Below, one piece after another: positions 34,203 to 42,060 of a stretch of DNA of 64,000 nt. Source of the stretch: Oligoflexia bacterium. GTDB taxonomy: Bacteria; Bdellovibrionota; UBA1018. The translations under genes and the position numbers were made by a program. The stretch spans positions 1 through 64,000 of the forward strand of contig JARLHE010000058.1 of the NCBI GenBank assembly GCA_031292385.1. Direction: 5' to 3'. How positions within the stretch are numbered: the first letter of the stretch is position 1; each line of letters begins with the position of its first letter. The notes beneath the pieces were generated by a model that saw only the letters and a program-made list of their open reading frames with translations, did not search any database and was not told where the DNA came from.

Positions 34203-35201
34203 CTAGGCGGTGGCTGATTTTCCGGCGCTCTCTTGCGCCCGATCCTTGCCTTCAAGCGCTTTGGGCCCGTAGATCCAAACCGGGTACTGGTTGGCGCGAA
34301 ACACTTCCCGCGCCACGCTTCCCATGACAAACGAACTCAATGCGCCGCTCATGGAGGCCATCACGATCGCGCCCACGCTCTCTTGTTTGGCGAACTTGAT
34401 GATCGTATCGGCCGTGTGAGGCGCGAAGCCTTCGTCCTTCACGAGAAATTTCGCGGGAACGCCGTACGATTCCGCCAGTTTGATCCACCCGGTGGCCTCG
34501 ACTTTGGCCCATTCGACTTGCTCCTGAAAGTAGTTTTCAGGAACCACGACCGGTGCTCCGTCTCCCGACGAGCAGACGGATGCCGGCAACGAAACCGAAT
34601 GAAAAAGACTCACTTCGAGCCCGAAGCGCTTGGCATCGGCTAGAAAAAGCCGAAACGCGTGCTTCGAGTAATCCGAGAAATCGGTCGCGAAAAGAACGCG
34701 CTTGATCTTGTTCTGCTCGAACCTGGCATGGGTCAGGAAAAGCACCGGGCAGCCGCACCTCAACAGCAGGTTTTCCGCGAAACTGCCCATCACGAGCCTC
34801 TGCACGCCGGAGCGCCCCTGGGACGTGACGATCACCCAGGGCGCACGCTGCGCTTCGATATAGTCGACCAGGGTTTTGACCTCGTCGTGGCGCGATGCTC
34901 CTGCCACGAGAACCTTGACCGGACGCGCGCCGGTCATGCCGAGATGCTCGACATAACGCTCAGCCATTTTTTCAACTGTCTCGATATATCGCGAGAGCCC
35001 GACTCCCGCCAGCGGCCGGCCTTCATTGTCTTTCGGGGTCGAAAGAACATGGACCGGCTGGATTTCGGCGCCCGCGACCCTCAGGCGATTCAGCACTTCC
35101 TGAACCAGCGCCGGGCTCGGCATCGCCTCGGCTTCCAGCGGATCAATCGCCCAAACCGCTACTGTTGCTTGGGATTTAGGCTGAGTGCTGGCGTTTTCCA
35201 T
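34203..35201 (-). CDS. universal stress protein with two UspA domains
   Basis: 332 residues. The first UspA-like half (about 12-155) starts VAVWAIDPLEAEAM and the second (about 165-320) starts KIKRVLFATDFSDYSKHAFRLFL. The second ends GAIVMASMSGALSSFVMGSVAREV, near the ATP-binding pattern G-x2-G-x9-G-S but lacking one Gly. A good AAAGGAG site precedes the ATG. It is the same type as the protein at 40449, and such tandem Usp proteins are common in low-oxygen regulons. It is transcribed away from the alcohol dehydrogenase gene. Confidence 0.88.
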   Translation of the reverse strand: MENASTQPKSQATVAVWAIDPLEAEAMPSPALVQEVLNRLRVAGAEIQPVHVLSTPKDNEGRPLAGVGLSRYIETVEKMAERYVEHLGMTGARPVKVLVAGASRHDEVKTLVDYIEAQRAPWVIVTSQGRSGVQRLVMGSFAENLLLRCGCPVLFLTHARFEQNKIKRVLFATDFSDYSKHAFRLFLADAKRFGLEVSLFHSVSLPASVCSSGDGAPVVVPENYFQEQVEWAKVEATGWIKLAESYGVPAKFLVKDEGFAPHTADTIIKFAKQESVGAIVMASMSGALSSFVMGSVAREVFRANQYPVWIYGPKALEGKDRAQESAGKSATA

Positions 35202-35341
35202 AAGAAGCTCCTTTTATTCACCCTGAACAAAGACCTAATAGAGCAAGAGCCAAACCAGAATTCAACCCGATGAAACCTGAGTCATTTTCCCTAATTAACG
35301 AGCCGTGACCCTTGCCGCTTGGGACAGATTATCCCAAATCA

Positions 35342-35356
35342 AGACCAAATTGTCTC
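35342..35356. promoter_or_regulatory. enhancer half-site candidate for the alcohol dehydrogenase sigma-54 promoter
   Basis: AGACCAAATTGTCTC shares its right half (CAAATTGTCTC) with the GAGACAA-N-TTGTCTC repeats at 46535 and 48080. Its centre is about 77 bases upstream of the predicted start of transcription. A second inverted repeat TTGGGA..TCCCAA lies just before it. Confidence 0.5.
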
Positions 35357-35398
35357 GTGACACAGCCCACTAAGTAGTTAAACTGCCTGACATTTGCC

Positions 35399-35414
35399 TG
35401 GCAACGATTTTGCT
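35399..35414 (+). promoter_or_regulatory. sigma-54 promoter of the alcohol dehydrogenase gene
   Basis: TGGCAACGATTTTGCT fits TGGCAC-N5-TTGCA with GG and GC ten bases apart. Transcription should start near 35425, followed by AAGGAGA (35429) and the ATG at 35445. Confidence 0.75.
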
Positions 35415-35444
35415 AGTCCCATGCCAATAAGGAGAACGAGAACC

Positions 35445-36515
35445 ATGGCTGAGAAAATCACGGGCACGATGAAGGCACTGACCTTTGTGAGCCCCGGAAA
35501 GATCGAGCTTGTGAACAAACCGATCCCGCAACCGGGATACGGCGAGGCGCTCATGCGCATTACCACGACCACGATTTGCGGAACCGACGTACACATCCTG
35601 AGGGGCGAGTTTCCGGTCAAGTCCGGCCTCACCATCGGGCACGAGCCGGTAGGAACCATCGCAGCCCTGGGCCCCGGAGTCACCGGATACAAGATCGGCC
35701 AACGCGTGATCGCCGGCGCGATCACCCCTTGCGGGCATTGCGACTCATGCCTGGAGCATCACTCTTCCCAATGCGGCGGCAAGGCGATGGGCGGCTGGCG
35801 CTTCGGGAACACGATCGACGGGGCGCAAGCCGAATACCTCATCGTTCCGGACGCGATGGTCAATCTCGCACCGATTCCGGATCACCTCACCGATGAGCAG
35901 GTTCTCATGTGTCCCGACATCATGAGCACGGGCTTCAGCGGCGCCGAAAGCGGAAACATTCAAATCGGCGATACCGTGGTGATCTTCGCGCAAGGCCCCA
36001 TCGGTCTTTGTGCCGCGGCGGGGGCGAGGCTCAAAGGCGCGACCCAGATCATCACTGTCGACGCGGTCGAAAACCGGCTCCAGATGTCCCGCAAAGTGGG
36101 CGCGGATGTCACCTTGAATCTCAAAAACGGGAATCCGGTCGAGGAGATCATGCGCCTGACCGGCAATCGCGGCGTCGACGTCGCGATCGAAGCCTTGGGG
36201 ACCCAACAGACTTTCGAGAGCTGCCTGAAAGTGCTCAAACCGGGCGGAACGCTTTCGAGCCTGGGAGTTTACTCAAAAGGGTTGACGATTCCGCTCGATG
36301 CCTTCGCTGCCGGGCTGGGCGATCATAAGATCGTGACCACGCTCTGTCCCGGCGGCAAAGAGCGGATGAGACGCCTGATGAACGTCGTCGCCTCCGGAAA
36401 AGTCGACCTGAAGCCGATGGTCACCCATCGCTTCAAACTGAGCGAGATCATCGACGCGTACGAGCTTTTTTCGAGCGCGCGCGACGGCGTCCTGAAAGTC
36501 GCGATCACGCCCTAA
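35445..36515 (+). CDS. zinc-dependent alcohol dehydrogenase (MDR family)
   Basis: 356 residues from the ATG at 35445. An upstream in-frame ATG at 35394 lies before the predicted sigma-54 start of transcription, so it cannot be used from that promoter. The catalytic zinc ligands are in TTICGTDVH and GHEPVG; the structural zinc loop is CGHCDSCLEHHSSQC. The NAD(P)-binding domain has the variant GQGPIGLCAAAGARL. Overall it resembles the class of secondary alcohol or glutathione-independent formaldehyde dehydrogenases. It probably reoxidises NADH when respiration is limited. Substrate not known. Confidence 0.9.
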   Translation: MAEKITGTMKALTFVSPGKIELVNKPIPQPGYGEALMRITTTTICGTDVHILRGEFPVKSGLTIGHEPVGTIAALGPGVTGYKIGQRVIAGAITPCGHCDSCLEHHSSQCGGKAMGGWRFGNTIDGAQAEYLIVPDAMVNLAPIPDHLTDEQVLMCPDIMSTGFSGAESGNIQIGDTVVIFAQGPIGLCAAAGARLKGATQIITVDAVENRLQMSRKVGADVTLNLKNGNPVEEIMRLTGNRGVDVAIEALGTQQTFESCLKVLKPGGTLSSLGVYSKGLTIPLDAFAAGLGDHKIVTTLCPGGKERMRRLMNVVASGKVDLKPMVTHRFKLSEIIDAYELFSSARDGVLKVAITP

Positions 36516-36548
36516 AAAAAGCAACCCTCGTCAGGACAGCTCATTTAT

Positions 36549-36591
36549 GTCAGGCTAGACGATGAACGAACGACTCGTCGGCTAGCCTGAC
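36549..36591 (+). terminator. hairpin after the alcohol dehydrogenase gene
   Basis: GTCAGGCTAG (36549-36558) and CTAGCCTGAC (36582-36591) form a perfect 10-base stem, extended inside by ACGA/TCGT. It is followed by TTCACTTT, a poor T-run, so it may be a partial terminator or a processing hairpin between adh and pfkB. Confidence 0.6.
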
Positions 36592-36614
36592 TTCACTTTC
36601 CAGACTTCACATTG

Positions 36615-37616
36615 ATGAGAAAACACCGAATTTACACCGTTACCGCCAACCCCGCCCTCGATCTCTCGGGACATGTCCCGAAAATCATTCCGAACGAAAA
36701 GAATTACGTCCGCAACTCGCGGTTGGATCCGGGAGGCAATGGGATCAACGCCGCGCGCATCGCCAGACGGCTCGGGGCCGATCCCGTTTTGCTGGGCTTC
36801 ATTGGCGGCGGCGCCGGCGAGCAACTCAAAGGCCTCCTCGATAAAGAAGGGCTCTCCTATCGCTTCACGCCGATTCAAGGCATGACCCGAACCAATGTGA
36901 CGGTGACTAACGACGAAGACCATCTGCAAACGCGTCTCACCTTTCCCGGCCCGAAAATTCGCAACATCGAAATCCGTGCGCTCTTTTCCGCGGTTCGGAA
37001 GCTCAAAGCGCCCGGGGTCATAGTCCTGGGCGGAAGCGCCCCGAGCGGGCACCCCTCTACCTTTTATCCCTCGTTGATCCGGGCCGCCCAAAGCCGCGGG
37101 CTGGGAGTCATGGTCGATGTGCCGGTTCCGTTTCTCAAAGGCGTTTTTAAAGCACGCCTTAAGAAGCTGCTTTTCATCAAACCCAACCAAACTGAATTCG
37201 AAGGCCTTACCGGAAAAAAATTCACGAACGACCTCGAAATCGCCAGAGAAGCCTGCCGGCTGCTGAAGAGCTGCGAGATGATTTGCGTCTCGCTTGCCGA
37301 TAGAGGCGCCATCCTCGCTTGGCGTGGACAGGCTTGGTTTTTCAAGGCTCCCCGAGTTCGTGCCCGGGGAACGGTGGGCTCGGGCGATTCCATGGTCGGC
37401 GCGGTCGCGGTCGCGCTCGCGAAGAAAGGACTCACGCTTGCCGGTCAAATCGCCCACACGGAGCGCGAATCGGTTCTCGATTCCATTTGCTGGGGTATCG
37501 CGGCGGGAGCGGCGACGGCTACGACCGAGGGCACGTCGCTCGGAGACGCGTCTTTGATCCGAAGACTCCACTCGAAGTGCTCGGTCCAACTGATCTACAC
37601 GGAGAAATCTCGATGA
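36615..37616 (+). CDS. pfkB: PfkB family hexose kinase (phosphofructokinase-like)
   Basis: 333 residues from the ATG at 36615. Ribokinase-fold sugar kinase: TVTANPALDLS at the N-terminus (as in FruK and PfkB), the GGNGINAARIARRLG loop, and the second PfkB signature with the catalytic Asp in GTVGSGDSMVGA. It phosphorylates fructose-6-phosphate or fructose-1-phosphate or tagatose-6-phosphate. It overlaps the beta-CASP gene by four bases. In low-oxygen regulons of other proteobacteria such a PfkB gene sits beside Usp and alcohol dehydrogenase genes, as here. Confidence 0.88.
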   Translation: MRKHRIYTVTANPALDLSGHVPKIIPNEKNYVRNSRLDPGGNGINAARIARRLGADPVLLGFIGGGAGEQLKGLLDKEGLSYRFTPIQGMTRTNVTVTNDEDHLQTRLTFPGPKIRNIEIRALFSAVRKLKAPGVIVLGGSAPSGHPSTFYPSLIRAAQSRGLGVMVDVPVPFLKGVFKARLKKLLFIKPNQTEFEGLTGKKFTNDLEIAREACRLLKSCEMICVSLADRGAILAWRGQAWFFKAPRVRARGTVGSGDSMVGAVAVALAKKGLTLAGQIAHTERESVLDSICWGIAAGAATATTEGTSLGDASLIRRLHSKCSVQLIYTEKSR

Positions 37617-38995
37617 GCCTAAGTCTGACTTTCCTCGGCGGCGCGGGAACCGTCACCGGTTCAAAACATCTTTTAAGCATGGGGGAAAACGGGTCGATGA
37701 AAATCCTCATCGACTGCGGCTTGTTTCAAGGCGCCAAAGAACTCCGGACGATGAATTGGCAACCACTTGCCGTCGATGCCCGGACGATTGAAGCGGTGAT
37801 TTTGACTCATGCCCATCTGGATCATACGGGTTATCTCCCCCTGCTGGTGAAACAGGGGTTTCGCGGGCCGATTTACTGCTCCGAGCCAACCGCCGAAATC
37901 GCCAAACTCGTTTTGCTCGATACCGCGAAGATCCAGGAAGAAGACGCGGAGCACGCCAACCGGGTAGGCTATTCACGGCACAAGCCAGCCTTGCCCCTTT
38001 ACGATACCACGGACGCTCTCGCCGCTTTCAGCTTGTTTGAAACTCTGGCTCCCGACCAGTGGCACCCCATTTTGTCCAAGACCGCGAAAGTGCGGCTCAC
38101 CAACAGCGGGCACATCCTCGGCTCCACTTTCGTGGAGATTCAGACAGAGGGTAAGCTTTTTGTTTTTTCCGGAGACCTGGGCCGAGAAAATCCGATTACG
38201 CTGAAGCCGCGCGTGAATCCGAGGGAAGCCGATTATCTGATCATCGAATCCACTTACGGCGATCGCTGTCACCCTCAGGAGCACCCGCTCGAGACTCTGG
38301 CGCGCCTGATCCATGAAACGATCCATCGCGGCGGCCAGGTCTTGATCCCCGCCTTCGCGGTTGGCCGGACCCAGGAAGTCCTGCATCTCATCGCGATTTT
38401 GAAAACGACTCACCGAATCCCCGATGTGCCGGTCTATCTGGATAGCCCGATGGCCGACAAAGTCACCGAGGTGTTCGACCGCTTTGCCTCCTGGCATCGC
38501 CTCTCGTCTCCGGATTTAAAACGATTGTCCGCGACATTCCGACATGTGCCGAGCCTCAATGAGTCCACGGCGATCATGCAAAGCGGTAAGCCCGCCATCA
38601 TCATGGCCGGAAGCGGAATGCTGACGGGCGGGCGCATCCTCCGCCACCTGGAAGCCAGGTTGCCGGACGAAAAAAACACGGTCATTCTCACCGGCTTTCA
38701 GGCCGCCGGCACCTTGGGAAGATTCCTGAAGGAAGGCGTGGAAGAAGCCAAAATTTACGGAAAATACGTGCCTGTTCGCGCACGAATCGCGGAAATCTCA
38801 TCTCTCTCCGCGCATGCCGATCAGCGCGAGATTTTGAACTGGATATCAGGATTTTCCGCCCGGCCCCCGAAGCGGATTTTCATCGTTCATGGCGAAACCA
38901 ATGCTTCGGAAGGCCTGAGAGTTCGGATTACCGACCGGTTCAATATCGCCCCGCATATCGCCAAACTGGGAGAAACCATCGAGCTCCGCGACTAA
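37613..38995 (+). CDS. MBL-fold beta-CASP ribonuclease-like protein
   Basis: 460 residues from the ATG at 37613, inside the pfkB stop. A longer reading from 37319 runs through pfkB and is rejected. The metallo-beta-lactamase motif HAHLDHTG is at 66-73, further metal ligands are in NSGHILGS and FSGDLGREN, then come the beta-CASP domain (FAVGRTQEVL, DSPMADKVTEVF, GSGMLTGGRILRHLE) and the C-terminal RMMBL part with SAHADQREIL and HGETNASE. The plan is that of CPSF73/YSH1-like nucleases that process RNA. Its stop overlaps the convergent lipoprotein gene by four bases. Confidence 0.9.
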   Translation: MSLSLTFLGGAGTVTGSKHLLSMGENGSMKILIDCGLFQGAKELRTMNWQPLAVDARTIEAVILTHAHLDHTGYLPLLVKQGFRGPIYCSEPTAEIAKLVLLDTAKIQEEDAEHANRVGYSRHKPALPLYDTTDALAAFSLFETLAPDQWHPILSKTAKVRLTNSGHILGSTFVEIQTEGKLFVFSGDLGRENPITLKPRVNPREADYLIIESTYGDRCHPQEHPLETLARLIHETIHRGGQVLIPAFAVGRTQEVLHLIAILKTTHRIPDVPVYLDSPMADKVTEVFDRFASWHRLSSPDLKRLSATFRHVPSLNESTAIMQSGKPAIIMAGSGMLTGGRILRHLEARLPDEKNTVILTGFQAAGTLGRFLKEGVEEAKIYGKYVPVRARIAEISSLSAHADQREILNWISGFSARPPKRIFIVHGETNASEGLRVRITDRFNIAPHIAKLGETIELRD

Positions 38996-39483
38996 TGCGG
39001 ATAGTTGACGTCCATCATCTCGAACATCATTTGATCGAAAAAATCTTCGTTTTGGCGCTCGCTCCGGGACGGCCAGCGCCCGAGGATCGTATTGGCGTTG
39101 CGGACCGTATCGAAAAAGAGGGCAAGACGCTCTTGTTCCGTATCCCTGATCCGCTTCTTCAGAAGATCGATTTCGGCCGGATCGGTGTCGGCATCCAGAA
39201 CCTTCCTCAAAAGAAGGCCTTCCTCCTTGAACAGCTTTTGCCGGAGCCGATCCGATACGACCTGAGTTGAATCGCGAAGCTTGATCAGCCTGGCCCGTTG
39301 GTCATTGCTCAGGCCCGGAGCGGTCGCAATCAAGCGACCGGACTCCGACAAAAGCCTCGCGCGCTCGGTCACCGCCGGCTCTTTCGCGAGCTTTTCATCC
39401 AGCTGCCGCTCAACATCCACATGCGCGCAGCCTTGAAAAGCCAGCGCCATAAAGGCAAAGCCAAAAACGAACCGCCTATTCAT
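38992..39483 (-). CDS. helical lipoprotein, paralog of the preceding gene
   Basis: 163 residues from the ATG at 39483 with GGGAG seven bases upstream. Lipoprotein signal with LAFQGC (Cys about residue 19). The mature chain is all charged helix. It shares the pattern ESGRLIATAPGLSNDQRARLIKLRD and LLKKRIRDTEQERLALFF..NANTILGRW with the neighbouring lipoprotein (39507-39986), so the two arose by duplication. It ends in an acidic-aromatic tail (FFDQMMFEMMDVNYPH). Last gene of the Usp-Hsp20-lipoprotein unit. The family is unknown. Confidence 0.7.
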   Translation of the reverse strand: MNRRFVFGFAFMALAFQGCAHVDVERQLDEKLAKEPAVTERARLLSESGRLIATAPGLSNDQRARLIKLRDSTQVVSDRLRQKLFKEEGLLLRKVLDADTDPAEIDLLKKRIRDTEQERLALFFDTVRNANTILGRWPSRSERQNEDFFDQMMFEMMDVNYPH

Positions 39484-39506
39484 ACTCGCACTCCCGCTGT
39501 CCCTGA

Positions 39507-39986
39507 TTATTCGCGGCTTGCGCGACCGCCCCAAAAGTCTTCAACCAGCTTGCGATGAGACTGAGCGTCGCGACCCAGGATCTTGTTCGCCTGCTCGACG
39601 GCGTTAAAGGTCACCGTCAGGCGCTTATTTTCGTTGTCCTTGATCCTTTTCTTGATGAGCTCGACTTCATCTTCGTTGTAGTTCGTCGTGATGAGGTCCT
39701 TGATCAAAACCGCTCTCAGCTTGAGCGATTGCGAATACAACGAATCAAGATCGGCACGGGTCGCATCCCGCAGCGCCACGAGTTTCACGCGCTGGTCGGC
39801 CGTCAAGCCGGGTGTGCTTTCGATCAACTGGCCGGATTCAGTCCGCAGTTCAGCGTGAGTCTTGACATCCTCCTGGGCGACCTCCGCGTCCACTTTCTTA
39901 TCCAGCGCACTGGTGGCGCACCCTTGGAGTTGAATTCCCAGGGCCGATCCGATCGCAACCAATAAAACCAACTTTTTGTTCTTCAT
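39507..39986 (-). CDS. helical lipoprotein, first of the paralogous pair
   Basis: 159 residues from the ATG at 39986 (AAAGGA nine bases upstream). Longer in-frame readings start in the space after the Hsp20 gene. The signal ends GIQLQGC (Cys about 22). The mature part is a helical chain with ESGQLIESTPGLTADQRVKLVALRD and IKKRIKDNENKRLTVTFNAVEQANKILGRD, matching its paralog downstream. The length and helix-turn plan recall periplasmic stress proteins such as LTXXQ/CpxP types, but the LTxxQ motif is not clear. Location in a stress operon fits an envelope chaperone, which is an inference. Confidence 0.7.
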   Translation of the reverse strand: MKNKKLVLLVAIGSALGIQLQGCATSALDKKVDAEVAQEDVKTHAELRTESGQLIESTPGLTADQRVKLVALRDATRADLDSLYSQSLKLRAVLIKDLITTNYNEDEVELIKKRIKDNENKRLTVTFNAVEQANKILGRDAQSHRKLVEDFWGGRASRE

Positions 39987-40045
39987 CTCTCTCATTCCTT
40001 TCAAGCTCATTCGTTTGCCCATTATTTTTCCATTCGCCCGGACAA

Positions 40046-40429
40046 TCAAGCGATGGATTTCATTTTATGCTTCTTTTTGACGACGATCTCGAGGACCCCT
40101 CCCCGATAGCGGGTCGTGATTGAGTTCAAAAGCGCCTCGGCGGGCACGCCGAAAACCCAGAAAAAACCTCGCTTAACCCCATTTGCCTCTTTCCGGGCAA
40201 GCACGATGATCTCGCGTTTCTCGGAGTTTACCCGAATGTTGATATCATTCTCATCAATACCAAGAAGATTCATGACAATCGAATAGCTTGACGGATTTTC
40301 GACCATGGTGTGCGGAGGGTTCACACCGGCGCCTCCGGTCGTCATCGCCGATCCGCGGAAGCGTTCCGGGAACAAAGGCGGAAGGGATTGAAGCAGGGCG
40401 AGATCCAGGTATTGAGAAAAGTGACTCAT
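40046..40429 (-). CDS. Hsp20/alpha-crystallin-like small heat-shock protein
   Basis: 127 residues. The second half is an alpha-crystallin-type beta-sandwich: YSIVMNLLGIDENDINIRVNSEKREIIVLARK followed by GFFWVFGVPAEALLNSITTRYRGGVLEIVVKKK, close to the usual F.LP..V....I.A...NGVL.I..PK. The N-terminal 45 residues are hydrophobic and Pro-rich, and a C-terminal IXI is missing. It should act as a holdase or oligomeric chaperone. It lies 19 bases after the Usp gene and belongs to the same sigma-54 unit. Confidence 0.8.
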   Translation of the reverse strand: MSHFSQYLDLALLQSLPPLFPERFRGSAMTTGGAGVNPPHTMVENPSSYSIVMNLLGIDENDINIRVNSEKREIIVLARKEANGVKRGFFWVFGVPAEALLNSITTRYRGGVLEIVVKKKHKMKSIA

Positions 40430-40448
40430 CGTATTTTTTCCTTTTTTA

Positions 40449-41390
40449 TTAGACGTGAAGAACCCAAACCGGACACGGTGCCGAACGAATCACCTGCCGG
40501 GTAACGCTACCGATCAATGCCGCCGGAACCGCGCTGGTTTGCGAGGCCATCGCGATCAAATCGGCTTTCCCTGACCGAGCTCTATCGACGATTGCTTGAG
40601 CAGCGCCGCCGCGGCCGGGATTGAATTCAATTTCGAGCTCGATGCCGAGTTTTTCGGCGGCAGCCATATAACGCAGCGCCAGCCGCCGCTTTTTTTCTTC
40701 ATCTTGCGTGACGAAATCGGGGAAAGAGATCACTCCCCCACCCAGAAGGAAAACCCCTGACTGAAAAAAGGGCTCAACCGCATGCGGAAGGCAGTGAAAC
40801 AAAGTGATCTTGACGTGCCGGTTGGACGAAAGTCCCTTAGCGAGCGCCAAGACCTTCTTGAAGATCGAATAAGACGAAAGACCGAAGTCAGTGGAAAACA
40901 AAATATGCTCGATGCGGGAATCCGGGCGCGAGATCTCGGAGCGGGGACCGACCACCAGCACGGGAACTTTGGAATAAAGGAGCAAGGTTTCGGCGAAGCT
41001 GCCGAGAAGCAGCCGGGACGCCCCTTGTTTCGAGTGCGTTCCGACCAAAATGCTATCGGCTTTTCTTTGCTTTGCGTACGCCGTCAGCGCCTTGATCGAT
41101 CGCGTGAACGACGGGCGCTTCTCGATGACCACCTGGGGCTTGCCCAGGCCCGCGACCTTTACGTCTTTCAGGTAATGAGCCAGAACTTCATCCACCGTCG
41201 GCCGCAATTTCTTCAACCAAGGCGCATTGAATGCGACATTCATATCGTATTCATCCGGACTCAAGACGTAGACGGGCTCAATGAGCGCACCCCGGCTCGA
41301 TAGATCTTGGAGCATGCTCAGCACATGCGAGTGAACTTCGCCCTTCTCTTCAAACGGATCGATCGCCCATATAATTTTTTGCATTGTCAT
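40449..41390 (-). CDS. universal stress protein with two UspA domains, sigma-54 controlled
   Basis: 313 residues from ATG at 41390 (an ATG at 41384 is equally possible; neither has a ribosome site). The first Usp half starts MQKIIWAIDPFEEKGEVHSH and the second has RIEHILFSTDFGLSSYSIFKKVLAL. The end AMASQTSAVPAALIGSVTRQVIRSAPCPVWVL is the nucleotide-binding region without all glycines. It is related to the protein at 34203. The sigma-54 site at 41403-41418 would start transcription near 41392, only two bases from the ATG, so the mRNA may be nearly leaderless. First gene of the unit Usp - Hsp20 - two lipoproteins. Confidence 0.87.
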   Translation of the reverse strand: MTMQKIIWAIDPFEEKGEVHSHVLSMLQDLSSRGALIEPVYVLSPDEYDMNVAFNAPWLKKLRPTVDEVLAHYLKDVKVAGLGKPQVVIEKRPSFTRSIKALTAYAKQRKADSILVGTHSKQGASRLLLGSFAETLLLYSKVPVLVVGPRSEISRPDSRIEHILFSTDFGLSSYSIFKKVLALAKGLSSNRHVKITLFHCLPHAVEPFFQSGVFLLGGGVISFPDFVTQDEEKKRRLALRYMAAAEKLGIELEIEFNPGRGGAAQAIVDRARSGKADLIAMASQTSAVPAALIGSVTRQVIRSAPCPVWVLHV

Positions 41391-41402
41391 ACGAGCAACA
41401 AG

Positions 41403-41418
41403 AGCAGGGTTCATGCCA
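41403..41418 (-). promoter_or_regulatory. sigma-54 promoter of the Usp-Hsp20-lipoprotein unit
   Basis: Minus strand: TGGCATGAACCCTGCT, GG and GC ten bases apart. The predicted start is near 41392. Confidence 0.7.
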
Positions 41419-41474
41419 AAGCACATATACTTGAATTCATTAGTGATTCATCGCCGACCACCTCATGACGATTT

Positions 41475-41510
41475 GGGACAAAATCGTTCGGGCGCGAGAC
41501 AAAACGGCTC
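41475..41510. promoter_or_regulatory. enhancer-site candidates shared by two divergent sigma-54 promoters
   Basis: Two related elements lie between the divergent promoters: GGGACAAAATCGTTC (41475-41489; also part of ACGATTT..AAATCGT) and GAGACAAAACGGCTC (41496-41510), the latter 13 of 15 identical to the repeat at 48080. Centres are about 90-111 bases from both predicted starts of transcription. Confidence 0.6.
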
Positions 41511-41584
41511 ATGCCGGTTGGATCACTCGATTGAAATCTCCCTAGAAACGCGAAAAATCCGGTTATTTTCGCAAAAATGGCGCT

Positions 41585-41600
41585 TGGCCCGGATTCTGCT
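41585..41600 (+). promoter_or_regulatory. sigma-54 promoter of the CBS-cytochrome unit
   Basis: TGGCCCGGATTCTGCT, GG and GC ten bases apart. Predicted start near 41611, then AAGGAGA and the ATG at 41627. Confidence 0.65.
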
Positions 41601-41626
41601 TTATCTCCTCGTCAAGGAGAAACACG

Positions 41627-42040
41627 ATGAAACAGATTCCAATGATTGAAAAGTACATGACCCCGATGCCTCATACGGTTGGACCGGGCATTTCACTGAA
41701 AACCGCAATTCAGATGATGCGCGACCATCATATCCGCCACCTACCGGTTCTCAACGCGGGAAAACTGATCGGAGTCATTACCGATCGGGACATCAAACTG
41801 GCCAGCGCCTTCCAGGTCAACGAAGATGTCCTCGTGGATGACGTAATGACCCCTGAGCCCTATTCGACCGCGCCGCAGACCCCAATTGATCAGGTGGTCT
41901 TCGAAATGGCCGAGCACAAATACGGCTGCGCCGTGATCCAGCAGGAGAACGGGAAAGTGGTCGGGATTTTTACCGCCAACGATGGGCTTCGCGTTTTGGG
42001 CGAAATCCTTCATACTCGTTATAAAGCCGCTCAACACTAA
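41627..42040 (+). CDS. CBS-domain pair protein
   Basis: 137 residues, two CBS domains only: VEKYMTPMPHTVGPGISLKTAIQMMRDHHIRHLPVLN..LIGVITDRDI and VDDVMTPEPYSTAPQTPIDQVVFEMAEHKYGCAVIQ..VVGIFTANDGL. Stand-alone CBS pairs bind adenine nucleotides and act as energy sensors on partner proteins. It is the first gene of a sigma-54 unit with a c-type heme protein and the eRF1-like protein. CBS plus Usp plus Hsp20 is a recurrent low-oxygen set. Confidence 0.9.
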   Translation: MKQIPMIEKYMTPMPHTVGPGISLKTAIQMMRDHHIRHLPVLNAGKLIGVITDRDIKLASAFQVNEDVLVDDVMTPEPYSTAPQTPIDQVVFEMAEHKYGCAVIQQENGKVVGIFTANDGLRVLGEILHTRYKAAQH

Positions 42041-42060
42041 AAAACGAAAGAGAGAATCGC

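Noticed and set aside
35384..35399. Sigma-54-like sequence AGGCAAATGTCAGGCA on the minus strand toward the Usp gene at 34203
   Set aside because: GG and GC spacing fits, but both elements miss key T residues, it overlaps the much better plus-strand site, and the gene is 180 bases away with no enhancer repeat behind it.
37319..37612. Longer N-terminus for the beta-CASP protein
   Set aside because: It would be read out of frame through the end of pfkB; the ATG at 37613 coupled to the pfkB stop opens right at the conserved fold.
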